This document shows positions 47,836 through 59,210 of a stretch of DNA of 64,000 nt, one piece after another. This DNA is from Archegozetes longisetosus (lineage: Eukaryota > Arthropoda > Arachnida > Sarcoptiformes > Trhypochthoniidae): the NCBI GenBank assembly GCA_018873245.2, contig JAEMBT020000003.1, positions 1,541,843 to 1,605,842 of the forward strand, given 5' to 3'. A program made the translations under genes and the position numbers. Under the pieces are notes generated by a model. That model did not search any database. It was not told the origin of the DNA and saw nothing but the letters and a program-made list of their open reading frames with translations. Within the stretch, counting starts at the first letter, position 1; each line of letters begins with the position of its first letter.

Positions 47836-48757
47836 CAACTAAAAATTGTCACAATTTTAAAATTTCAATTACTCTAAGAGTTATAAGCATATTTTAATGA
47901 ATGAGATATCACAGAAAAGTAAGGAAAATAATCTTTAATCTGCCATGAAATTGCTCCAAAATCAGCAACTTTTCATACGTTTTTCTTCACTTTAAACATC
48001 GGGTGTTTTAAATACTCTGGACTGATTTCAGACAACTTTTTCTTATCCTCTACTTCAAATGTTCGAAATTCTTGACCTCCCATTTATTCTCATGTACTCT
48101 AGACTTCAATATACTCCAAAACTCTTTTATTTTTCAAAATTGTGAAACATTTGGTGGATTTTTTTCACGTCTAATGTAATTGATATTAAAGTGCCAGAAA
48201 GTTTCAATTGCTGCTATCCCGTAATGAACCGATGTTCTATAACGGAAAGGTATAACGGGTGAACCAAGACGTATTCTGAATAATACATAACTAAGAGACC
48301 GGTTCCCTATTTGCAAAAAAATCATAACTCATCTTATGTTTTCTGGCCCGACGGCGCTTCCTTTCATCACAGAATAACAACAATTGAAACTTTCTGGCAC
48401 TTTAATATCAATTACATTAGACGTGAAAAAAATCCACCAAATGTTTCACAATTTTGAAAAATTAAAAGAGTTTTGGAGTATATTGAAGTCTAGAGTACAT
48501 GAGAATAAATGGGAGGTCAAGAATTTCGAACATTTGAAGTAGAGGATAAGAAAAAGTTGTCTGAAATCAGTCCAGAGTATTTAAAACACCCGATGTTTAA
48601 AGTGAAGAAAAACGTCCGAAAAGTTGCTGATTTTGGAGCAAATTTTATGCCAGATTAAAGATTATTTTCCTTACTTTTCTGTGATATCTCATTCATTAAA
48701 ATATGCTTATAACTCTTAGAGTTATTGAAATTTAAAAATTGTGACAACTTTTAGTTG
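47836..48757. mobile_element. Large palindrome built from two inverted Tc1/mariner 3' ends
   Basis: Arms 47836-48210 and 48381-48757 are nearly identical reverse complements around a 170-bp loop. The outer ends CAACTAAAA...TTTTAGTTG are flanked by TA on both sides. The right arm and loop read on the plus strand as the end of a DDE transposase: FWPDGASFHHRITTIETFWH and IRREKNPPNVSQF, then after frameshifts EFWSILKSRVHENKWEVKNF and LKHPMFKVKKNVRKVADFGA. The left arm encodes the same on the minus strand. It resembles a foldback element formed by inverted duplication of a mariner 3' half. Confidence 0.88.
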
Positions 48758-48939
48758 TATATCTTTATGATAATGTTTCTCGTTTAATATATCCAGCAAA
48801 TTACAAATTATTTATGATCGTTAATTGTCTTAACTTAATCTATTAAGCAACTAAGACGATAACTAAGCTATCTGAAATAACGAACAGTTGTTAAATGTAA
48901 GATTAAGGCACAAGCTATTTTCCTTTAACGGATCGTAGC

Positions 48940-49710
48940 CATTTCCCCGACAAATGAGTTTCCCGACATTATCACTTCCCCAACATATCACTTCCCCAAC
49001 AAATTATTTCACAGATAATCATGTTGCTAGAATAAATTAACTCACTTTTGGTTGTTTATTAAGATAATGAATATATTTAATTCTCAAATATGTTAAAATT
49101 GAAATTAATGTGAGACGATCATTTGACCGACAGGTACGTTTGACCGACACTCATCTGGCCGACAAATTCGTTTGACAGGCAAATTGAATTTACATAAAAG
49201 CTTCTATCAACGATGATATAATTGTTACCCACCCTTATGACGAAGGGTCACGCTCATATTATCGAAAATCATCTTATCGACAATCACTTTGTCGACAGTC
49301 ACATCTGTAATAATAGACTCTGAAGCGCAAGCCGAAGTTGTTCGAACCAAAGATATCAAAACAGCACTGACCTGCACCTTCAGAAGAGCGGTTAAAGTAT
49401 AACCATGACTATCACCATATTTGACCATGGATCAGCTAATGGTGATAATTATTTGATATTCAAATAACTTTTCTGACGACGTACACCAACAATATTTCGA
49501 TGTTTTGTTGAAATAATTTTATACTCACTACCAACCCGTCAAAAAAATTGTTTGAATGTAAAACTAATTATCACCATTAGCTGATCCATGTTCACATATG
49601 GTGATAGTCATGGTTATACCGCGAAATCTGTGAAATAATTTGTCGGAAAACGAAATGTCGAGGAAGTAATATCCCGGAAAACTATGTCGGGGATGGTTGT
49701 CGGGGAAATG
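48940..49710. mobile_element. Element with inverted arrays of a TTTCCCCGACA-type motif
   Basis: The left end is a run of variants of ATTTCCCCGACAA (48940-49020), continuing as GACCGACA variants to about 49180. The right end (about 49630-49710) carries the same words inverted. A second, inner inverted pair of about 60 bp (49398-49460 and 49560-49620, sharing CATGACTATCACCATA) brackets a 100-bp centre. No transposase is visible. The class is unknown to me. Confidence 0.7.
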
Positions 49711-50371
49711 TACTATATCCTCCTTTAACTCTATCTCCTTGATATACATGTGTATATATAACTCATTTGGTTTAATTGGGTTCCATAAATGCATGCGATA
49801 TCACAAGTTATATTCTTACACGAAAACTTCGAGCTTTTAGATATCCTTGATACATTCATCTAAAAGACATGAACAACTTATATTGCAATTCTCTGGTTAG
49901 TAATTCAAGTTAACACATATACATGGCAACTTCGAATGGAGTCGCTGCATCGATGATTGTATACACATATATACAGTATGTTCCATTATCTCCCAAACTC
50001 ATTGAGTCTAATTTTTCTTTAATATTACGCATCGATCAGATCAAACTCATGAATAAAGTTTGAGATAAGTAGAGAAAAGATTATTCACACAATCATTATG
50101 TTTTGTTTAAAAACATGTATAGTATCTAAAATAATCTTTTCAATAATAGAGGCGGATTTTATTTATAAATCTTATTTATTAACGATTATTGTGATCAAAG
50201 AGTAACTTCCGAAATCTATTGAGTTTCAGACAATATGATTAAAAAAGTTAAACCTTGTTTAAAATTAACGGACAGCATTTTCGACATGTTATAAAGTATT
50301 GAATTCCTATTTCTAAATACTAATTCTATAACATTAAATTTGATGGTTAAAATTTTGTTTGATAATACAAA
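49711..50371. other. Intergenic spacer
   Basis: AT-rich, no gene or element recognised. It leads into the 5' part of the duplicated block. Confidence 0.45.
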
Positions 50372-51491
50372 ACTTTGAATAGATGAAAAATCTATTAAAA
50401 TCTGATTAAAGTGTCAAAATATAAAAATTTTTAACTGCTTTATCTCAGCTTAGAAGATTAAAGGACATACAGTATATAAATCTAGGAATCTGAGTTATAG
50501 GAAATAGGTTTTCTCGTTATTCGAAAGCTATTTTTCATTCTATATAACTTAGTTGTCTTGGTTACTTGATAACTTGAAACAATTTTCAATCACAGTTAAA
50601 AATTGCTGTGAATTCAATTGTGTAAAAATTGAAGGCGGAAACAATATCTATTGAGGTGTGATTCGTTACTCCATATAATTCACTCAAATTTTTACAATAT
50701 TTTATTGAAAGTATAGCGCTGTATTTTAAGGAAGATAGTTGGATAATAATTTTGTCAGCTTTTTAAAATAGCGAATTTTCTAATTCAGTTTTGCTAAAAA
50801 TTATCGTTGTTCGATAGGAAAAACAATTAATATAAAATAAAGAAAAATGAATGATCAACGAGTTTTAATTGTTAAAGTAGGAGCAATGTTGGCATTCACC
50901 ATGTTATTTTGTTGTTCTCTTTCAGTTATGATTTTAGCATTAAAAGACTTCAATTGTTCAGCACTTTCTGGTCGATATTGTCGTCTTCACCGTGGAACTC
51001 GTGCAACAGAATTTTTGGTCGATGTGACACTTACAATTGCTGGTATTTTCGCTGTATACAAGTATCTATTTTCTGTTGCTGTTTTGGTGTCAATATTAGC
51101 CTTATTGGGTCTCATGAGAAATTCTTTTATTTTGGATGTAGTTGGCAGTGAATCTCGGAACAAAGTGTGGGATGCATTGTGTGCAGAAGCAGTTGCCTAT
51201 AGTTTATGTTTCGTATTTACAACTACATTTGCATTCTTGATAAGGAAAACCTAATATTCAGACTTTTCTACCTTAATGATTAAGATGTCCAGCTTTCTTA
51301 TGTTTATTTTCTTTAACTTTTTTCACTATAAAAAGCTCGAAAAGCAATTATAATTTTTACTTAATATAACTAGATACGAATATTTTGATTATTATAATTA
51401 ATATAAGGAAAACAGTTAAATTATAAATATTTAGAAATATGATAATTGTTTTTGTACTCTCCCTTAAAGTCAGTACATACTTTTTGGCTTT
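50372..51491 (+). repeat. Segmental duplication copy B (partner 42945-44066)
   Basis: Collinear with copy A over about 1.1 kb, including non-coding flanks. Its coding part is intact. The mariner that follows copy A is absent here. Confidence 0.85.
50847..51254 (+). CDS. Small multi-helix membrane protein, unknown family
   Basis: I do not recognise this 135-aa protein. Predicted membrane helices lie at about residues 10-32 (KVGAMLAFTMLFCCSLSVMI), 55-88 (FLVDVTLTIAGIFAVYKYLF then SVAVLVSILALLGLM, long enough for one or two spans) and 113-132 (AVAYSLCFVFTTTFAFLI). A short cysteine-containing loop (CSALSGRYCRLHRGTR) follows the first helix, and a polar segment (GSESRNKVWDALCAEA) precedes the last. 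It ends in basic residues (IRKT). There is no signal-peptide-like cleavage site. The layout resembles tetraspan-type small proteins, but the family is open. The ATG at 50847 is supported by the duplicate at 43421, which keeps the same start context and first helix. Confidence 0.7.
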   Translation: MNDQRVLIVKVGAMLAFTMLFCCSLSVMILALKDFNCSALSGRYCRLHRGTRATEFLVDVTLTIAGIFAVYKYLFSVAVLVSILALLGLMRNSFILDVVGSESRNKVWDALCAEAVAYSLCFVFTTTFAFLIRKT

Positions 51492-52440
51492 AGTCAGTAC
51501 ATATTATAAGTTCTAAACTCAATTTTGTTTATTACTTTTGATTTATCACAAAAATAACTTCGTTTTATTGTATGCTTGGTATTATTTTAATATAGAAATA
51601 AACATCCATATTCATTTTAGTGTACTATATTATTCTATATTAGAAAAACCATCGTTAACATTCTTATTGCATTGTATTCTAAGAGCGTCCTCATGCTTAA
51701 TAAATCAACGTCATTCTGTTTTTGATATGGACGTGCCAATGACTATGGATATTTTATGAGCCATTTCTAAACATTTACAGTTATTTATCACTTGTCAGTA
51801 AAACATAACAAACATATTTTGTATCAAATTTAAGTATAGTTTATTTTTTAAATGTTTAGACTGGTTTTAGAGACAATCTTATGATAAGCATAATGTTCTT
51901 TCATATATACGTGGAGAAGATGAGATATACAACTCAGAAGCCTAACAATGTAATATGATAATTTCACGTATTTTTTGAGTTTATTTTGCAAATTTATATT
52001 GGATTTTAATGTGGAGTTGTGATTAGCTATGCTCTCAGATTTGACGCCTACTTTTCCCTTGCATTCCCCTCTCAATGCCTCGAAACAGCACACAAATTAC
52101 GGCTATTTTAATAATAAAAATGTGGACCCCAAAATAAAAATAACTAAGATATGCACACACAGAGAAATATAAATAAACTTTTGATGATTCAGTCATTTGA
52201 ACAGCTCTGTCCTTACCTCTTAATTACGAGTTAATTGCGATTTCTAAGAAATACCATTAGATGGTGGTGGATTGGAATGATATTAGTATCGTTTGAAACC
52301 TCTTCCTTAGTACTTCCAATCGCCACCGATTTGATCCAAATCGGCCATCATCTTCAATTGATTGGTGATGATCGGCTTGATCACAACTAAATTATAAAAT
52401 TTCATAAATGTAAAAAAATTAATTCCAAAAATTAGTTACA
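51492..52440. other. Intergenic / possible left flank of the hAT
   Basis: No gene is seen. Near 52310-52385 there are short inverted words around CCGATTTGATCCAAATCGG and several GATGATCGG/GGTGATGATC words, which may be subterminal repeats of the hAT that follows, but I could not set its terminus. Confidence 0.4.
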
Positions 52441-52456
52441 ATTAGTGGTTAGTAAT

Positions 52457-55095
52457 TAATCAGTAAAGTCAAAATCATCTTCAGAAACAGAATTAGTGTC
52501 ATCATATAAGGTTTGAGAAGTTATCAGATTCAGAAGTTCGGGTGGTGGATCAAAGTCAGTAGCTGTAATCTGAAGAACTTTGGTGATTGATTTAATTGAT
52601 AAGAGTTGATTGAGTGTTCGGACCTGAAGACTATTACGAAGTTTTATACGATTGTTGGTGACCTGACTGAATATTGTAAAGTCTGGATCTTTGATAGGAG
52701 CGTGTACGAAATCAATTTTTAAAATATAAGCACTTTATTTAACATAACCACAATACAAGTTACATAAGATTTCACAGGATTTAACACTAAAGTAAAGAGC
52801 GAAAAATTTAGGAAAAACACGACATTTTATAGCAAAAATAGGCGGGTTAAATTGGAAAATATTTTACAATGATAGGCTAAATCTTACAAGGTTAATAGCA
52901 CATTTAGCTATGATTGGAAAATGGTATATTTAGGCATACTTAGGTAGGTTTTAAGAGATGAAATATGCTTACCATCAGCTGTCTTCATAACTTGTACAGT
53001 TGAGACAAGCATGTGAAGATTTCTTTTGTACAAATAAAAGGTAATCTTTAAGTTAGTAATAAATGTTGACATATAAGGTGAGTTATAAAAATTAGAGTTT
53101 AGAAATATAGGTTATTACAAAAATATTATGATATAGGTCTAATCAAGAAACTAAGACGTTATTACAATATTCTTTCGACAGCTGCGGTTGAATGTGGTAA
53201 TGTTAAAAGATTCTTCATGAATGAAGACAAATGACTAAATCGCAGAGTTGCATCAGCTTCAGTCAATTCTGATAAATGACACCAAAATTGGTCGATCGGA
53301 AGTGTATTTAAATGGCGGAGGTCGTGTGAAAAGACAAGAAGTTCCATTCTTGTTCAATAGCATCTTCAGATATTCCTCCACTGCTAAGCTGTGGAAGAAG
53401 ATGTTTGAAGCGACGAAAGAGATGGATCAGGCTTGATGACCGTGGAGGAGCAGTTGAAATTGCCAACGCGATCTTCGGGTTTAGATTCTTCAACTCGTTT
53501 AGGAAAAGATCGCCAACTGAACAGCAAGCCTGGATCTGCTTCGCGGCCTCGATGTAAAATTCGCGTATGAATTGGCGGAATGTTAAGCGAGCTTCATTGT
53601 CTCGTAAGTTGTTCAGAAGTTGGAGTGAACTGTGTGGAACGAAGATATCGCTAAGTGGCTTATATGCAGAACGATTCGCTGGATCAATATGATAAATTTT
53701 ATCTGAATGTGCTGTAATGTATTCTTCGGTTAAGAAATAGCTGGCAAACATAAAAAACATAGAATCAATTCTAGATTGTAGCTCAGGAAGAAGTATGGCA
53801 TCGGACTGGAAAAAGACATTAAGACGCTTAAAGTGTGGAAGTATAGCCGATAAGAAAGATAGGTAAAGTTTGATGTCAGCGTATCCGAAGTAATTCTTAA
53901 GCCGATCAACTGTCTTCTCACGCTCTTCTTCATCTCTATCGATGGTTTTAAATGGAATGGATTCAAAATAAGTCTGGAGAGCTAGGAACTGGTGGAGAAC
54001 TCTCTCGACGGCCGGTAAGTAAGACAACCAACGGGTCTTTGCAACTCTAATGATTCGATGCTTCGGAAGTCCGTGCTCAAATTGTCGGTCAGCAAATTCG
54101 ATACGACGCTTCGAAGAATGGCTAAAATAATTATTCAGGTCCCTTAAAAAGTCTTCAGGTGTGGATGGCAGCTTTTTGCAAGAATAAGAAGCACATAGAT
54201 GGGCCGTATGGCAGATACACTTCATAAAAAAGATACCCGGGATTCTTGAAGCGAATCGAGATTGAACCGAAGAATGCTGGCCACTCATCACATTTGCACC
54301 ATCCGACGCCATGCTAGTTGTTTTCAAGCGTAATGTTGTCGGCTTCCAGTTTGTTGAAGATAGTTTCCGCAATTGAATTGGCATCTTCGCTGGTCAGCTC
54401 AATTAAGGCATAAAAGATAGTGGCCAATCTACCTTTAAATATGGTGCGCACCACTAGACATACCGACTTGACGGACGCTATATCAGTACTCTCGTCCACA
54501 AGAATAGAAACGCAGGTGTTCGCGAAGTATGGCCTGAAAATGTGGTGCGATAGCATTACAAATAATGGCGCGCTTTGGTTGCTTTCATCTTCAGGCCTGA
54601 TGCCACAATCGAGTCGCCAAAAATCTTGGCCAAAAGTGGACCAAGTTTACCAATGGTAAGAAAAGAAGTGTTAGTCTCGACACAAAACATTGCCAACCTC
54701 AATTCTGCGACTCGAGCTTTAAGCCAGTGGTCATCACCGCCGTCGTGACCACGCGATACATCAGCAGACTTTGCGGCCAATTGCTGATGATAATCACTCT
54801 TATAGTGATCCATAAGGCCTTTTTTGGCAGCAGCATAACAACGATTGCATATTTTGCATCTCACTTTTGTCTCGTCCTCCGGAACTCGCTCAACAAAAGT
54901 CATCAAAATAGGATCAGACATCCACCGAACTGAAAATTTTGATGGTGGTCGGACCTTTCTAACTTTGTCTGGTGTCGGTCTTTCATCAGAAAAACTATTA
55001 TCACTACAATTGTTATTGCTACTGATGTTGCTGTTCTGTGACAATTTTATTAATGAATAATTGAAAAAATAAATGTTTGATTCGTATTCAAACAT
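52457..55095 (-). pseudogene. hAT transposase of ZNF862/ZMYM6-like type, frameshifted and interrupted
   Basis: It reads right to left. 55095-54556 carries a zinc finger (CKICNRCYAAAKKGLMDH) and an Ala/Asp-rich segment. Shifts near 54570 and 54315 separate SILVDESTDIASVKSVCLVV (first Asp) from MASDGANVMSGQHSSVQSRF (second Asp). ICHTAHLCASYSCKKLP and VAKTRWLSYLPAVERVLHQF follow. Near 53340 another shift leads to LPHSTAAVERI, the start of the C-terminal dimerisation motif. There the frame is broken by a 490-bp insertion. Beyond it, FSQVTNNRIKLRNSLQVRTL and an acidic end (SEDDFDFTD) finish at 52457. With three or more frameshifts plus the insertion it is dead. Its terminal repeats were not identified. 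Confidence 0.85.
52676..53165. mobile_element. 490-bp insertion in the hAT C-terminal motif
   Basis: Removing it restores VERIFSQVTNNR exactly in frame. AATATT is present at both junctions (52670-52675 and 53166-53171), as for a 6-bp (or 5-bp ATATT) target duplication. The termini share only GTAA, so TIRs are weak or absent. On the minus strand it contains a GTAAGC donor-like site and an AATAAA followed by an A-rich run. The class is undetermined. An intron is unlikely because the junctions are not GT-AG in the restoring register. Confidence 0.65.
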
Positions 55096-55140
55096 TATTT
55101 TTAAAAAATTTAATTGGATTTAAATCAAATTAAAAAATTT

Positions 55141-55225
55141 CTTCATCAAGTTGGATTCGAACCCGAAACCTTGGGTGCTATGTTCAAGATGCTTAAGTTG
55201 CTACGCCATAGAGCTTAGTGCAAAT
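55141..55225 (-). repeat. tRNA-like fragment (box A/box B), pseudo-tRNA or SINE head
   Basis: On the minus strand TATGGCGTAGCAAC resembles box A and GGGTTCGAATCC is a perfect box B at normal spacing. The segment does not fold into a proper cloverleaf by eye (poor anticodon and acceptor stems). No SINE body like that at 42340 follows; the hAT pseudogene start lies 46 bp downstream instead. Confidence 0.55.
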
Positions 55226-56064
55226 TGTGTGCATTATTTCCTATCAAATGATTTCTTGTAAAGTTTAATTTTCGTGTGCGAGGGAAAGCAAGAAATCCCT
55301 CTGTTTTCCTTGCATTGCGAGTAAAAGCGAGGAAAATCCTCGCTTTCTGAGAGCCTTGGTGAGTAGGAAAAATATAGGAACCCGAAAGATCAGGACCCTT
55401 ATATATCAATTACTGATAAAGTATTACAGATACCTTGATTAGTTCAGGTCTAGCCAAACCGAACAGACACACAATAACAATTTTGATTCTCTAAAAATTT
55501 TAAATGGCAATGAAATCTTTATTTTTCAATATACATTTAGTATAAGAATAATTTAAGATGAAACTTATTTCTAAGTTCATTAAATACTATTTTCATAAAG
55601 ATCAGCTCCAAAAGAGTTACTTTATTATTTATAAACATGTAAAATATACTTAATAAAACAACATCTAATTTCGCCATTAACAAATTCAATTAAAATCCTT
55701 ATTCTTCAAAATAACATAAAGAAAGTAACTTATATGTCATTAGATTGAATTTATTAGTTTATTTAAATGTAAAGACCATTTTTGTTTTATAAGTTTCTTT
55801 AAATTATTTAATTATACGTTAGATAGAATAAATGGACTGATTTCTATGCACATTAATACTTAATAAGATCCACCTAAAGCTTACTCATCTCTTAGAAATA
55901 AAATCTGTAAAATATACGAAACAGCAAACATTTTCGTATTTTCAGATTCCAGTTCATGCTTCTTGAAGATTCCTAATTGTTGTTTATCAATGTAAAGCCG
56001 TTAAAGTAATTTAATTTCAATTTGTACATATTCCGAGAAATCAATTGATTTCATTGGTAATTTG
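55226..56064. other. Intergenic spacer
   Basis: AT-rich. A small cluster of GAGGAAA/AAGCGAGG words lies around 55280-55350. No gene or defined element. Confidence 0.45.
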
Positions 56065-56776
56065 CCATTTCGTTGAATTTCTTTTCGAACTGCGCTTCAC
56101 TGAATGCCGTTTCTCCGAACTTTCATTTCGTCGAATTTACATACAGGTGTACCTACTTATAAAAGCTTTTCTTTCCTATTAGCAAACCTAATTGAGATAA
56201 CTATTTTATGCGAATAACTTAGTCAAAAAATATTTAAATCAAATAAAAAAGTAAAATCTATTGCTCTATAATGAAGTTTTTGCAATAGAATAATTCAATT
56301 AATAATACGATTTTCAGTGAATGTTATCAGCGTTCTCAATCTACTGTAAATAAGTTGCAGCACATCTTTTGCTCTTCAGAGCAGTGCCGTACTCAGAAAT
56401 GAAGCTAAGTGCAAACAGAATTCATCACAAAATTTTAGCCCAAATCAGGTTATCTTTATTGTTTACATTATTTTTAAGATAGTTTATCTCTGTATAGACT
56501 TAAAAGCCAGGCAAATTTAAGATTTTTTTGTAAACACTTAGACTTTTGAATGCAATAAAAATATTGAATGGCTCTTTTCTCTCAAATTAAGTTACTGTTG
56601 CTGTAGAATCAACTTTATTTCATCGAATACACAATTTATGTTTCTCTATACGGAAAAATCTATAAATAGATACATCTGTATGTAAATTCGGCGAAGTACA
56701 ATTCGACGAAATGAGAATTCAGCGAAATGGCATTCGACGAAATGCAGTTCGGCGAAAAGAAATTCGGCGAAACAGC
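56065..56776. mobile_element. Element with inverted arrays of an ATTTCGTCGAAT-type motif
   Basis: The left end (56065-56155) is a run of five or six variants of ATTTCGTCGAAT spaced by 2-4 bases. The right end (about 56680-56776) carries the same array inverted with at least one extra unit. The inverted identity continues inward through TTTACATACAG and TTATA. The roughly 520-bp centre is AT-rich and non-coding. Similar in design to 48940-49710 but with a different motif. Confidence 0.75.
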
Positions 56777-57372
56777 ACATAATTATTTCATTCAACGTTT
56801 TAATCTTTTGCTTTCTTGTACACTCAATACACAATTTAATCATTTATAGCGAGAGAACAGGAGATCACATACTTTGATCTCATATCTCACGCCTCTTTGT
56901 TTAATAACTTCATTTTTATACACTTTAAGCAGTTGATATAAAGAGACCATTGATAGTAGGTAAAATATCATTAAATACAATAAAAGAATGAAGTTTATAA
57001 AAAAAAATTCATTTTAAGTCTTAATTTTTCAAAATCGACTAGTAGTTATTAAACCATCAAAGAGTTATCAATAATCATAAATTTTTTCGCATTTTGATGA
57101 GAAATCATATTATTTATACTTTGTTATTGTACTTTTAGGTTTTATATCATGAGTTTAATTGTATTCTGTTTTATGTTAAGTATAATAATGTAATTTGAAT
57201 TGATACAACTGAAGTAGATTGACCATTTTAATTAGTTTAATTAGTAGAAGTTTGAGAAATATCTATTTAATCTTCAATAATTATATCAATAATTAGATTT
57301 GATTGCAAGTCATTAATAAATTTGAAATCGGGTTTTGCTGTTTTGACATCAAAAGAGATTGACATTCGAAAG
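56777..57372. other. AT-rich spacer
   Basis: No gene or element seen between the motif-array element and the GC-rich palindrome. Confidence 0.45.
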
Positions 57373-58096
57373 GGTATGATTGTACTCTAAGAGGGTAAGG
57401 GTGTTCCGCCCACTCCACCCCCACTTTATATATATCGTTGGACTCAGCCCGATGAGACGAGTTCATCGATATCCCACTTGGGACCCTAGGACCCAGCTAC
57501 AAAAAGTTGAGCCTAGGTCCCTAGTGGCCGTACCTAGGACTATGTATTAGGTGTCAATATGACCGGAGGCTCGAGTGGAGTTCACATATCAAATATGGTG
57601 GTCCTAGGGCTAGGTCTTGGGATGTTAGTCCAACTTGCATATTCAAATTTCTCTATAAAATAATTAAGTAGCCACGTGCGTGATTTAACCTAAGTGAAAA
57701 TTGCGTCAGGTCGTGAAGCGTTCCGAACGAAGCGATCTGACGCTATAGTCAGCTTAGGTTAAATCAGGTTCGTGGTGGTTAGGTTAAATGAGTCGCCAAT
57801 AGGTGGAATTAAATATCATGGACTACACTATTTAAGTAATTAAGTTGTCTCAAGACCTAGCCCTAGGACCACCATATTTGATATGTGAACTCCACTCGAG
57901 CCCCAGTCATATTGACACCCAATACATAGTCCTAGGTACGGCCACTAGGGACCTTGGCTCAACTTTTTGTAGCTGGGCCCTAGAGTCCCAAGTGGGGTAT
58001 CGATGAACTCGTCTCATCGGGCTGAGTCCAACGATATATATAAAGTGGGGGTGGAGTGGGCAGAACACCCTTACCCCCATAAAGTACAATCATACC
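57373..58096. mobile_element. GC-rich palindromic element, about 248-bp arms
   Basis: Arms 57373-57620 and 57850-58096 are reverse complements with few mismatches (for example CCACCCCCACTTTATATATA and its inverse). In the 230-bp loop, GATTTAACCTAAG and CTTAGGTTAAATC form a second stem. The arms are far richer in GC than the surroundings. Several AT-rich bases sit right outside the arms but no clear target duplication is seen. No coding capacity. Confidence 0.85.
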
Positions 58097-58377
58097 GGAC
58101 TTGATCAAAACGCTATTTATTCGTAGAAATATGCTATAAATTTATGAGTTATATAGTTTGGAGTACTATCAGCAAAAAGATTATTTGCTTGAAAGGAAAA
58201 AAAGCGTAATTTTTCCTAGGGATTGCTAATTTAGTTTTCATACTGTAAAAATTGACTTAACAGTTTTAATTTCAAAACCTTATTCATATCAGTTACTAAA
58301 GGGCAAATGTTTGACTTACTATTGAGAGATCCCTTAATTTTCGTGCATGTTTAACTTTTATTCTTTTGCTGATAGTA

Positions 58378-58925
58378 CATATGGTGTCAGGAAAACTATG
58401 CCATAAAACCAAACTGCTATAACTTTTTCAAAATGTAGTTTTTTAAATTGAAACCCTGCAGACTTTTTCTAGTTAAATTGAAGTTTTTATATTTAATTTT
58501 ATTTACTTTCACTTTCTCAACTAATAATCTGTATAAAAATGTCTTCAAAATACACTTTAAAAGAGCGCTTCTTCATAATTAAAGGATATTTTGCGAATAA
58601 TGATTGTGTTATAATGTCCAAAGAAATTTCTAATCCTCTTTCAAGAACAAGAAAGCCTCGTGTTATCGAACAATTAAGAATTTGGTGAAAAAAAACTCGA
58701 AGAAACTGGCAGTTTGAATGAAGATAACTCAAAAGTCATTAATGTTCTCACATTTTGAGGTTAGGCTGCACAAAGTCTACTCAAAAGAAGGTTGGCATAT
58801 TGAGACAACCCATTCATAAACTTGCACTTTTCATCTTTATTTAAAAATCAAGTTCACATAGATATGTTATGTAGTTTTCGAGAAATAGACTTTTAATTTA
58901 CTGATACAGGTTTCCGGGCACACTG
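58378..58925 (+). mobile_element. Internally deleted mariner relic
   Basis: TA-flanked ends with imperfect TIRs (left CATATGGTGTCAGGAAAACT; right reverse complement CAGTGTGCCCGGAAACCTGT). At 58540-58686 a frame reads MSSKYTLKERFFIIKGYFAN, the N-terminal helix of a mariner transposase related to that at 44283. The frame then stops and LVKK- and GSLNEDN-like fragments appear in other frames. The catalytic domain is missing. Confidence 0.6.
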
Positions 58926-59210
58926 TATGAGAATAAATTAATTTACACCAAACCTGATAACAATTTTTTGGTTAACATCAAATGATTCAAATTTTATTAA
59001 GTATTAGTATGAGTTTTGACGTAAATCAAAGGTTTCATTTTAACTACTAAAAACGAATAACTTTTCTTCTAATTGTTCCCTAAACAATCTCAACAAATTA
59101 TAAAAATAGTATTTTATTTGTTTTAATGTAAATTTTCTACTGAATTACAAAATATAGAATAAAAATTTATTTAAAAAATCAAAAATATCTTTATTTACCT
59201 TTTATTTATT

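Noticed and set aside
55141..55225. tRNA gene on the minus strand
   Set aside because: Only box B is strong; the anticodon and acceptor stems do not pair convincingly.
56065..56155. CRISPR-like array
   Set aside because: Units are degenerate, only 2-4 bases apart, and mirrored at the other end of the element; the genome is eukaryotic.
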